7,758 nucleotides of DNA from Pseudomonadota bacterium (lineage in GTDB: Bacteria > Pseudomonadota > Alphaproteobacteria > CACIAM-22H2). How positions within the stretch are numbered: position 1 is the stretch's first letter; each line of letters begins with the position of its first letter. The stretch spans positions 1 to 7,758 of the forward strand of contig JAIUNH010000167.1 in NCBI GenBank assembly GCA_020161965.1, in the 5' to 3' direction. Made by a program: the position numbers and the translations under genes. A model generated the notes under the pieces. It was not told where the DNA came from. It did no database searches and saw only the letters and a program-made list of their open reading frames with translations. Shown here piece by piece: positions 1 through 6,254 of the stretch.

Positions 1-291
1 GCCCATGTTCTGGGCGACACTCATATGCGGATAGAGCGCGTAGGATTGGAACACCATCGCGATGCCGCGCTTGGCGGGCGGCACGTCGTTGACGATTTCG
101 CCGTCGATGGCGAGCGTGCCTTCATCGATCTCGTCGAGGCCGCAGATCAGGCGCAGCAGCGTGGATTTGCCGCAACCCGACGGGCCGACGAACACGGTGA
201 ATTCGCCGTCGCCGATATCCAGATCGATGCCGTGCAGCACCTTGGCGGGGCCGAAACTCTTCTTGATGCCGGAAAGCTGAAGACGCGCCAT
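1..291 (-). CDS. MalK/UgpC-type sugar ABC transporter ATPase, N-terminal part (gene cut by the left edge)
   Basis: This is the nucleotide-binding subunit of a carbohydrate importer. It would sit on the cytoplasmic face of two permease subunits and hydrolyse ATP to drive uptake of a sugar or related compound. The 97 codons present contain the start MARLQLSGIKKSFG, a perfect Walker A GPSGCGKST at residues 36-44 and the Q-loop MVFQSYALYPHMSV with Gln82. That Q-loop wording is typical of the MalK/UgpC/MsmX group. The signature motif, Walker B and the C-terminal regulatory (TOBE-like) domain lie outside the window. The ATG at 291-289 is supported by AGGGTGA seven bases upstream. The gene begins 7 bp after the stop of the IclR/SMP-30 fusion, so the two are almost certainly co-transcribed. 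The substrate cannot be told from this fragment; the lactonase neighbour suggests a sugar or aldonate (inference). Confidence 0.93.
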   Translation of the reverse strand, partial: MARLQLSGIKKSFGPAKVLHGIDLDIGDGEFTVFVGPSGCGKSTLLRLICGLDEIDEGTLAIDGEIVNDVPPAKRGIAMVFQSYALYPHMSVAQNMG

Positions 292-298
292 TTATGGT

Positions 299-305
299 TC
301 ACCCT
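299..305 (-). promoter_or_regulatory. Shine-Dalgarno of the ABC ATPase gene, overlapping the upstream stop codon
   Basis: On the minus strand the bases AGGGTGA end in the TGA stop of the IclR/SMP-30 fusion and lie seven bases before the ATPase ATG. The ribosome-binding site and the stop share bases, which suggests translational coupling of the two genes. Confidence 0.6.
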
Positions 306-2023
306 GCGAACGGCGTATCGGCTTGGCCGCGCACGCCGGCGCGCAACGCGAACACGCCGCCGGAAAGCGGCGCCTCCGCGAGCTGGCGTTGCGACATGCG
401 GATACGCGCCGTCGTAATGTAAAGAGTCGAAAGATCGGGCCCGCCAAAGCAGCAGCTTGTGGGCCGGGGTACGGGCAACGTGACCACGCGATCGACCTTG
501 CCGTCCGGGTCGTAGCGGGTCACGCACCAGCCGTCCCAATGGGCGCTCCACACGAAGCCTTCGGCGTCGACCGTCATCCCGTCGGGAATGCCCGCATTCT
601 CCGGCAATTGCACGAAGACGCGGCGGTTGGCGATATCGCCGCTGTCGATATCGAAATCGTAGACATAGATGCGCCGCGTGCCTGAATCGGCGAAGTAGAA
701 GCGTTTGTCGTCCGGGCTCCAGCCCAGGCCGTTGGAGATGTGGAACCCCTTCCCCATCGTCGCGACCGAACCGTCCGGGTCCAGGCGATAAAGCGCCCCT
801 TCGCCCGGCGAAGTGGTAATCGCCAGCGTGCCGGCCCAGAAGCGCCCGCGCCGGTCGCATTTTCCGTCGTTGAACCGGTTGCCGGGCTTGCCCGCTTCGG
901 GATTGGCGACCGACGTGATCGTGTCGGACGACCAATCGAAGGTCTTGAAGCCGGTCTGCGTCGCCGCGAGATAGCCGCCGCGCGCGCGCGGCACGGCGGC
1001 CCCGATCAATTCGGGCATCGGCTTCGATACGAATTGGCCGCTTTCCGGATCGGCCAGGATGACCGAGGGCGCCAAGATATCGACGAACAGCAAACGCTTG
1101 TCGGCGGCGGACCACACCGGGCCTTCGCCCAGGAAACAGGCCGACGGCACGGCGCAGCGCAGATCGTCGCGCTCGGGCCCCAGCGGGCGGGGATTGATGG
1201 AAATCGACATCGCAAGTTGCCCGACATTGCCCGAGACGCGGCGCGCGGCTTCGATCGCGTCGCGGCCCAGCGCATGAAGCCGGTCCACGCCCATACGATA
1301 AGACGGCCCGACGATCGCGATCGCGCCGATGGCGATCGCACGGTGATCGAAAATTGGCGCGGCGACCGAGCTGATATCGGCATGCTGCTCGCCGAACGAG
1401 ACGGCGTAGCCGCGCCCCTTGGTGAGTTCGAGTTCGCGCGCGAATTCGACCGGATCGACGATCGTATTCGGCGTGAAACGCTCGAGCCCCAGGCGGCTGA
1501 CCATCGTCTGGCGGTGCTGGGGATCGAGATGGGCGACGATCGCCTTACCCGCCCCGCTGGCATGCGCCGCGACGCGCGCGCCAACGCCAAGGCCCAAGCG
1601 CACGGCCTGGGCGCTGTCGCGCTGGTCGATATAAAGGACGGACGTGTCGTCGAGCACGGCGAGGCGCACCGCCTCCCCGGTCAAATCCGCGAGCCTTGCG
1701 AGTTCGGGCGACGCGGCCCCGCGTAGATCGAATTCGTTCCACACGCGATGGGCCATGCGGAACAGGCGAAAGCCGAGACGATAGGTCTGGTCGCGCTCGT
1801 CGACGCGCAGCAATCCCGCCTCGACCAGCGTCGCCAGCATGCGATGGGCGGTCGGCTTGGACAGGCCCGATTGTTCGGCGATCTCGACGAAACGCAGTGG
1901 CTTGTCGCTTTCGGCGACGATGTCGAGCAGCGATAGGCCCCGGCGCAGCGCCTGCGCGCCCGGGATTTCCCGCGCGGCTTCGCCGTCACCATTCTCGACC
2001 ACGCTGAGCGTACGACCGGACAT
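299..2023 (-). CDS. IclR-family transcriptional regulator fused to an SMP-30/gluconolactonase-type lactonase
   Basis: One 574-residue reading frame holds two complete modules. Residues about 22-85 form the IclR winged helix (recognition part SGLSKPTAHRMLATLVEAG, 52-70). Residues about 95-272 are the IclR effector domain, with the family's usual AAHASGAGKA stretch (152-161) and GYAVSFGEQ (205-213). Residues about 289-560 are a six-bladed SMP-30/regucalcin propeller. The expected metal and substrate residues are visible: Glu300 in GEGPVW, Asn385 in RFNDGKCD, Asn431 in ISNGLGW and Asp481 in IPDGM. Their spacing matches human SMP-30 (E18, N103, N154, D204). IclR proteins repress or activate catabolic genes in response to a small ligand, and SMP-30 proteins hydrolyse sugar lactones. 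The likely role is therefore to sense and process the same sugar acid or lactone. The ATG at 2023 has GGGAGAG just upstream. The gene leads the operon with the sugar ABC ATPase and probably controls itself from the divergent region. An internal ATG (1210, residue 272) could give a free lactonase. Confidence 0.92.
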   Translation of the reverse strand: MSGRTLSVVENGDGEAAREIPGAQALRRGLSLLDIVAESDKPLRFVEIAEQSGLSKPTAHRMLATLVEAGLLRVDERDQTYRLGFRLFRMAHRVWNEFDLRGAASPELARLADLTGEAVRLAVLDDTSVLYIDQRDSAQAVRLGLGVGARVAAHASGAGKAIVAHLDPQHRQTMVSRLGLERFTPNTIVDPVEFARELELTKGRGYAVSFGEQHADISSVAAPIFDHRAIAIGAIAIVGPSYRMGVDRLHALGRDAIEAARRVSGNVGQLAMSISINPRPLGPERDDLRCAVPSACFLGEGPVWSAADKRLLFVDILAPSVILADPESGQFVSKPMPELIGAAVPRARGGYLAATQTGFKTFDWSSDTITSVANPEAGKPGNRFNDGKCDRRGRFWAGTLAITTSPGEGALYRLDPDGSVATMGKGFHISNGLGWSPDDKRFYFADSGTRRIYVYDFDIDSGDIANRRVFVQLPENAGIPDGMTVDAEGFVWSAHWDGWCVTRYDPDGKVDRVVTLPVPRPTSCCFGGPDLSTLYITTARIRMSQRQLAEAPLSGGVFALRAGVRGQADTPFAG

Positions 2024-2059
2024 TTCTCTCCCATCGCGGCGTGTGCCCGCCGCGTGAGT

Positions 2060-2089
2060 TCCATATGACGGATATGAATTTCATGTCAA
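2060..2089 (-). promoter_or_regulatory. Candidate promoter for the IclR/SMP-30 operon
   Basis: The minus strand reads a perfect TTGACA (2089-2084), an 18-base spacer, then TATGGA (2065-2060) as a weak -10. The predicted start would be near 2053, giving a leader of about 30 bases before the ATG at 2023. The -10 matches only three of six consensus bases, so this is a proposal. It overlaps the palindrome at 2071-2087. Confidence 0.35.
2071..2087. promoter_or_regulatory. Operator-like palindrome, possible IclR binding site
   Basis: GATATGAA-T-TTCATGTC is an inverted repeat with 8-base arms and one mismatch around a single central base. It lies 48-64 bases upstream of the IclR/SMP-30 start, between the proposed -35 and -10, a natural place for autorepression. 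IclR proteins bind short imperfect palindromes of this size. The assignment to this regulator is inference from position. Confidence 0.4.
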
Positions 2090-2116
2090 TGCGGATGATT
2101 CATTGGCGCCCGTTCG

Positions 2117-2190
2117 TGAACTTTAAAAATTTAAATAAATGACGTTTTTTCAATATTTTACGGTCTATTTATAAACTGTTTTATCGACTT
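2117..2190. other. AT-rich island in the divergent intergenic region
   Basis: About 75 bases made mainly of A and T runs (for example TTTAAAAATTTAAA at 2122-2135 and a run of six T at 2145-2150) stand out sharply from the GC-rich surroundings. This island lies between the two divergent transcription units. It probably contains promoter elements and may be bent or easily melted DNA or a site for nucleoid proteins. Confidence 0.6.
2147..2175 (+). promoter_or_regulatory. Candidate sigma-70 promoter for the duplicated-permease ABC operon
   Basis: TTTTCA (2147-2152, four of six consensus bases) and TATAAA (2170-2175, five of six) are separated by 17 bases. A start near 2182 would give a leader of roughly 93 bases before the permease ATG at 2275. 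AT-rich DNA yields such matches easily, so confidence is modest. Confidence 0.38.
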
Positions 2191-2195
2191 CGCCT

Positions 2196-2257
2196 TGGCG
2201 GCTTCATGTTCCATTCAGTTAGGCACATCATCCTGACCGATAGAATCGAAGCCGCCA
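2196..2257 (+). repeat. Perfect 10-bp inverted repeat in the permease leader (possible RNA stem)
   Basis: TGGCGGCTTC (2196-2205) and GAAGCCGCCA (2248-2257) are exact reverse complements separated by 42 bases. Inside the loop, TTAGG (2219-2223) can pair with CCTGA (2232-2236), including one G-U pair, around an 8-base loop. The element lies between the candidate promoter and the permease start. The 3' arm ends 17 bases before the ATG at 2275. There is no U-tract, so it does not look like a finished terminator. It may be a regulatory leader or a DNA operator with widely spaced half-sites. Confidence 0.5.
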
Positions 2258-2268
2258 GCAGCCCTTAG
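2206..2268 (+). CDS. Possible 20-codon upstream ORF (leader peptide) before the permease
   Basis: An ATG at 2206 opens a 20-codon frame reading MFHSVRHIILTDRIEAASSP, closed by TAG at 2266-2268, six bases before the permease ATG and in the same frame. GGCGG four bases upstream of its ATG could act as a ribosome-binding site and lies in the 5' arm of the inverted repeat. Translating the frame would open that stem. The peptide has no run of one amino acid as in classic amino-acid attenuators. It could instead be the remnant of a longer permease N-terminus cut by a nonsense codon, or chance. Confidence 0.3.
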   Translation: MFHSVRHIILTDRIEAASSP

Positions 2269-2274
2269 GCGCCG

Positions 2275-3975
2275 ATGTCGAGTACCCGGATCTTCCGAAA
2301 CGCCTTGCGCCACTTCCCGCCGCCTTTGGGCGGGGCGGATCTGGCCGCCATTGGCCTGGTCTTGGGCGTCATCGCCCTCGCCGGCTGGCAGCTTGCGGCG
2401 ATGGGCGCGCGGATCGGCCATTCGGGCTTGCCGCCGGTCGATCTCGATCCCGCCATGCTGCCCTATTACGCGCTGCGCACGCTCGCGCGCATGGGCGCGG
2501 CCCTCACGCTCTCGCTCGCCTTCACGCTGATCTACGCGCCCGCCGCCGCGCGCGACCCGGCGGCCGAACGCGTGTTGATCCCGCTGCTCGACGTGCTGCA
2601 ATCCGTGCCGATCCTCGGCTACGTCTCGCTGCTGGTCGCGGCCGTCTCGGTCGCCCTGCCCGGCTGGGTTTTCGGCTACGAGGCGGCGGCGATCTTCGCG
2701 CTGTTCACCTCGCAAGCCTGGAACCTAACCTTCAGCTTCTACCAATCGCTGAAAACCGTGCCGACGGAACTGGCCGAAGCGTCGCGCGCCTTCAGCTTGT
2801 CGGCACGCGCGCGGTTCTGGCGGCTGGAAGTGCCCTTCGCGATGCCCGGGCTCGTGTGGAACGCGATGATGTCGGTCGCCGGCGGCTGGTTCTTCGTCGT
2901 CGCGGCCGAGGCGATTTCGGTCGGCGGCGAAACCGTCGCACTGCCGGGCATCGGTTCCTATATCGCCGCCGCGATCGACGCGCGGCGCATCGATGCGGTG
3001 TTCTACGCGATCGGGACGATGGCGGTGCTGATCCTGGGCGTCGACTTCCTGTTGTTCCGCCCGCTGGTCGCGTGGTCGGAGCGCTTTCGCCTGGAAACCG
3101 AGCCCGGCGACAAGCCGCCGCGCTCGATCGTTTTGACGCTGTTCCGGCGCGCCCGCGTCGGGCGCGTCTTGGGCCGCGCGCTGCTGCGCCGCCTGACGCC
3201 GACCGACGGCGCAAACACCGCACGTGCCGACCAACCGCACAATGGGCTGTGGAACACCATCGCGCTGATCGGCGGCGGTGGGGGCGCACTCGCCGCGACC
3301 GTGTTCGTGCTCGACAAATTGCCGCCCGATGAAATCGTCACGGCCATGCTCGCGGGCGGCGCCACTTCCTTGCGTGTCACCGCGATGATCCTGCTCGCCG
3401 CCGCGATCTGGACGCCGATCGGCGTGTGGATCGGTCTGCGCCCGCGCTGGACGCGCGCGATCCAGCCGATCGCGCAATTCTTCGCCGCGTTCCCCGCCAA
3501 TCTGCTCTACCCCGTCTTCGTCATCGCGATCGCGCGCTGGGGCTTGAACCCCGAGTATTTCTTGGCGCCGCTCGTCGTACTTGGAACGCAGTGGTACATC
3601 CTGTTCAACGTCGTCGCGGGTGCGGCGGCGATCCCCGCCGAACTTCGCGTCGCATCGGACAATCTGCAACTGCGCGGCTTGCTTTGGTGGCGGCGCGTGG
3701 CGTTGCCTTGCGTCTATCCCTATCTCGTCACCGGTCTCGTCACCGCCGCCGGCGGTGCGTGGAACGCGACCGTGGTCGCGGAAGTCGTATCGTGGGGCGA
3801 CCGCAAATTCGAAGCGACGGGGCTTGGCAGCTACATCGCCGCCGCGACCGACAGCGGCGACTTTCCGCGCCTTGTGCTTGGCATCGCCTTGATGTCGCTG
3901 TTCGTCGTGGCGCTCAATCGCGCGCTGTGGGATCCGCTCTATAAACTCGCCGTGCGGCGCTATCGCTTGGGATGA
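2275..3975 (+). CDS. ABC transporter permease with two fused permease domains (nitrate/sulfonate/taurine-like, duplicated type)
   Basis: This 566-residue inner-membrane protein forms the channel of an importer and contains both permease halves in one chain. I see about twelve hydrophobic segments, near 23-44, 66-90, 112-130, 134-150, 198-215, 243-262, 327-346, 365-386, 400-421, 430-450, 483-503 and 532-552. A hydrophilic linker lies at about 268-322. The halves are visible repeats: PGIGSYIAAAIDARRID (224-240) matches TGLGSYIAAATDSGDF (515-530). Each half carries a cytoplasmic EAA-like loop (about 165-192 and 457-482) that would dock on the ATPase. Both loops lack the usual central Gly (Ser174 and Gln465 by my alignment). 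The architecture matches the duplicated permease component of anion importers (COG4986, from memory). The start is fixed by an in-frame TAG at 2266-2268; the upstream ribosome site is weak (AGG at 2267-2269). The stop overlaps the ATPase start in ATGA. The substrate is not identifiable. Confidence 0.93.
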   Translation: MSSTRIFRNALRHFPPPLGGADLAAIGLVLGVIALAGWQLAAMGARIGHSGLPPVDLDPAMLPYYALRTLARMGAALTLSLAFTLIYAPAAARDPAAERVLIPLLDVLQSVPILGYVSLLVAAVSVALPGWVFGYEAAAIFALFTSQAWNLTFSFYQSLKTVPTELAEASRAFSLSARARFWRLEVPFAMPGLVWNAMMSVAGGWFFVVAAEAISVGGETVALPGIGSYIAAAIDARRIDAVFYAIGTMAVLILGVDFLLFRPLVAWSERFRLETEPGDKPPRSIVLTLFRRARVGRVLGRALLRRLTPTDGANTARADQPHNGLWNTIALIGGGGGALAATVFVLDKLPPDEIVTAMLAGGATSLRVTAMILLAAAIWTPIGVWIGLRPRWTRAIQPIAQFFAAFPANLLYPVFVIAIARWGLNPEYFLAPLVVLGTQWYILFNVVAGAAAIPAELRVASDNLQLRGLLWWRRVALPCVYPYLVTGLVTAAGGAWNATVVAEVVSWGDRKFEATGLGSYIAAATDSGDFPRLVLGIALMSLFVVALNRALWDPLYKLAVRRYRLG

Positions 3976-5255
3976 TCGCCATGGAACCGCTTTTGGACGT
4001 GCGCAAGGTCGTGAAGACCTATTCGATCGAGCCGGATGCCGAACCGGTACTCGACGGCGTCGAGTTTACGCTGGGCACGCGCGAGATCGTCGGATTGCTC
4101 GGCCGCTCGGGCTGCGGGAAATCGACGCTGCTGCGTCTGATCGCGGGCCTCGACGCCGCGACCGGCGGCGAGATCCGCTTCGCGGGCCAAGCGGTCGACG
4201 GGCCGCAGCCCGGCATCGCGATGGTGTTCCAAAGCTTCGCGCTGTTCCCGTGGCTGACCGTTCAACAGAATGTCGAACTCGGCCTCGAAGCGCGCGGCGT
4301 GCCGGAGGGCGAGCGCCGCTCGCGCGCCTTGGCCGCGATCGACATGGTCGGGCTCGACGGATACGAGCGCGCCTTCCCGAAGGAGCTTTCCGGCGGGATG
4401 CGTCAGCGCGTGGGCATCGCGCGGGCCCTCGTCGTCCATCCGCGCCTGTTGCTGATGGACGAAGCCTTCAGCGCGCTGGACGTGCTGACGGCGGAAACCC
4501 TGCGCACCGACTTCATCGATTTGTGGCTGGAAGGCAAGGCGACGACCGAAGCCGTGCTGCTCGTCACCCACAATATCGAGGAAGCCGTCGCCTTCTGCGA
4601 CCGCGTGGTGATCCTGTCGTCGCATCCTGGCCGCGTGGCGGCGGAGGTCGCGATCCCACTCAAACATCCGCGCGACCGCCAATCGCAGCCCTTCCGCGAT
4701 CTGGTCGATCGCATCTACGCCGCCTTGACCAAGCGTGGCGATGCCGGCCCCGGCAGCACGCGTCCGCCGGCGACGCTGGGCGAGAAGCTGCCGCGCGTTT
4801 CGGCCAACGAGATCGCGGGCCTGATCGAAGCGCTGGCCGAGCCGCAACGCGCGGGCAAAGCCGATCTTCCCGAACTTGCCGACGCGCTGGGCCTGACGCT
4901 CGATACGCTGCTGCCCACGCTCGAAGCAACGGAACTTCTCGGCTTCGCGCATCTGCGCGACGGCGACGTGTTGCTCACGCCCGAAGGCCGCGTCTATTTC
5001 GATACCGATCTGCTGCGCCGGAAGGAAATCTTCGCGACGCATCTCGCGCGCAATGTGCCGCTTGCCGCGCATATCCGCCGCGTGCTCGAGGAACGGCACA
5101 GCCACACGGCACCCCGCGCGCGGTTCCTGGCGGAGCTGGAGGATTTTCTGGAAACGGACGAATCCGAAGCCACGCTCGACGCCGTGATCGCCTGGGGCCG
5201 GTTCGCGGAGTTGTTCGCCTACGACGCGGAGCGCGCCGATTTCACGCTGGAATGA
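3972..5255 (+). CDS. ABC transporter ATPase with C-terminal AAA-associated domain (nitrate/sulfonate-like)
   Basis: This 427-residue protein is the ATP-hydrolysing partner of the fused permease. Residues 5 to about 255 are a complete ABC domain: Walker A GRSGCGKST (44-52), Q-loop Gln87 in MVFQSFALFPWLTV, signature LSGGMRQR (139-146), Walker B LLLMDE (159-164), SALD (167-170) and switch His200. The Q-loop wording is typical of the NrtD/SsuB/TauB group. Residues about 270-427 are an extra domain absent from ordinary SsuB/TauB proteins. It has helical, winged-helix-like stretches (VSANEIAGLIEAL at 276-288, LPELADALGL at 299-308) and LLTPEGRVYF (334-343). This fits the AAA-associated C-terminal domain (PF09821, from memory) found with duplicated permeases. 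It might gate transport by sensing a ligand (inference). ATG 3972 overlaps the permease stop by 4 bp, implying coupling; ATG 3981 in the same frame is an alternative start. The stop lies 3 bp from that of the convergent TAXI gene. Confidence 0.94.
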   Translation: MIAMEPLLDVRKVVKTYSIEPDAEPVLDGVEFTLGTREIVGLLGRSGCGKSTLLRLIAGLDAATGGEIRFAGQAVDGPQPGIAMVFQSFALFPWLTVQQNVELGLEARGVPEGERRSRALAAIDMVGLDGYERAFPKELSGGMRQRVGIARALVVHPRLLLMDEAFSALDVLTAETLRTDFIDLWLEGKATTEAVLLVTHNIEEAVAFCDRVVILSSHPGRVAAEVAIPLKHPRDRQSQPFRDLVDRIYAALTKRGDAGPGSTRPPATLGEKLPRVSANEIAGLIEALAEPQRAGKADLPELADALGLTLDTLLPTLEATELLGFAHLRDGDVLLTPEGRVYFDTDLLRRKEIFATHLARNVPLAAHIRRVLEERHSHTAPRARFLAELEDFLETDESEATLDAVIAWGRFAELFAYDAERADFTLE

Positions 5256-5258
5256 GGT

Positions 5259-6254
5259 TCAGCGCGGCTTCGCCGGACGCTCGCGCAGATAGCGCAACAA
5301 TCCCGGGTGATAATCGACGACGCGGTTCTCGTTCAAAAACTCGACGCGCGTCTCGCTCGCGAAAGGATGGATCTCCGTGGCGGGATCGGGCGTATCCAAG
5401 ATCGCCTTGACGATCGCGAACGCCGTTTCCTCCGGCAGGTCCTTGTTCACGACCAACAGGTTCCACGACGCCACGGTCGCAAAGGGCCGCGTCTGTCCGC
5501 GATAGGTATTGGCCGGCACGATCGCGGGCGTGAGATAGGGATAGCGCGAGGTCAATCCCGCCAGATCCCACGCCGACAAACCGATCACCCGCGCCCCGCC
5601 ATTTTCGGTCACGTCGGCGATGGCGGGAATGGGACTGCGCGCGCCTACCCACAGCGCGTCGACACCGCCAGACAGCAGTGCGCCGCCGAGTTCCGCAATC
5701 GAGCCGTTGACGAAAACGGGCTTCAGAAAAAGATGCTTCGCGGCGACCGCGAACAATAATTCGTCGGTGCCGCCGGCAGGGCCGACGCCGACGCGTTTGC
5801 GATCGAGATCGAGGATGCGTCCGATATCGGAATCGCCGCGCACAGCGACTTGATAGGTGCTGCGGAACGCGGGCAGCAATGCGCGAATATTGGCGTAATT
5901 GCGCCCTTGCGCGAAGCCGGTGGATGTCGCCGCTTCCTGCACCGTCGGCAGAAAGGCGAGTCCGATCGCGTTCGCATCGCGTTGAACGGCGGTCAGATTG
6001 GCGATCGATCCGCCCGATTCCAACGCGCGGGTGCGCAAGGCGGGATCGCGGCTGAGATAGGCTGCCAAGCCTTGCGCGTAAGGCAGGAACGCACCGCCCG
6101 CGGCGCCGGCATAAAGCGACAATTCGCCGCCGCCCTGCGCGCGCGCCGGGCCCTGCGATACCAGCGCCGCGCAGGCAGCTATGATCAAAGCGCAACGCTT
6201 GATACGATCGAAAAGCATAGGGGCGATCATATCCGGAAATATGTCGTCCGGCAT
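5259..6254 (-). CDS. TAXI-family periplasmic solute-binding protein
   Basis: Exported receptor of the TAXI group (NMT1-like, periplasmic binding protein type 2 fold). From the ATG at 6254 it has 331 residues. A signal peptide has Arg/Lys at about 17-19, a hydrophobic core at about 21-32 and a likely cut after PARA at 39. Family landmarks follow: SLYAGAAGGAFLPYAQGLA near 46-64, GSIANLTAVQRDANAIGLAF near 82-101, VGVGPAGGTDELL near 155-167, YPYLTPAIVPANTYRGQ near 238-254, and YHPGLLRYLRE near the end. TAXI proteins capture organic acids such as glutamate or 2-oxoacids for TRAP transporters, but no TRAP membrane gene is visible. The neighbouring convergent ABC importer lacks a receptor, so this protein may serve it (inference). 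Start choice: ATG 6254 has GGTGG nine bases upstream. ATGs at 6230 and 6218 would give a shorter, more usual signal peptide. A more distant upstream ATG at 6398 is unlikely. Confidence 0.9.
   Translation of the reverse strand: MPDDIFPDMIAPMLFDRIKRCALIIAACAALVSQGPARAQGGGELSLYAGAAGGAFLPYAQGLAAYLSRDPALRTRALESGGSIANLTAVQRDANAIGLAFLPTVQEAATSTGFAQGRNYANIRALLPAFRSTYQVAVRGDSDIGRILDLDRKRVGVGPAGGTDELLFAVAAKHLFLKPVFVNGSIAELGGALLSGGVDALWVGARSPIPAIADVTENGGARVIGLSAWDLAGLTSRYPYLTPAIVPANTYRGQTRPFATVASWNLLVVNKDLPEETAFAIVKAILDTPDPATEIHPFASETRVEFLNENRVVDYHPGLLRYLRERPAKPR

Noticed and set aside
2083..2142. 19-codon frame starting at ATG 2083 on the plus strand.
   Set aside because: It lies upstream of the proposed plus-strand promoter, ends in the AT-rich island and has no ribosome site; likely chance.
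2182..2274. A known riboswitch in the permease leader.
   Set aside because: I compared it by eye with remembered consensus features (guanidine-I/ykkC, SAM-II) and found no match; only the simple paired arms are supported.
2215..2715. Long minus-strand frame opposite the permease leader and first permease domain, and similar long antisense frames over the other genes.
   Set aside because: They are rich in Arg, Ala and Asp-Arg-Gln repeats, as expected for shadows of GC-rich coding sequence, and show no family motifs.
5265..5275. Small hairpin CGGC-TTC-GCCG at the convergent gene ends as an intrinsic terminator.
   Set aside because: The stem is only 4 bp, lies inside the TAXI coding end and has no T-run on either side.
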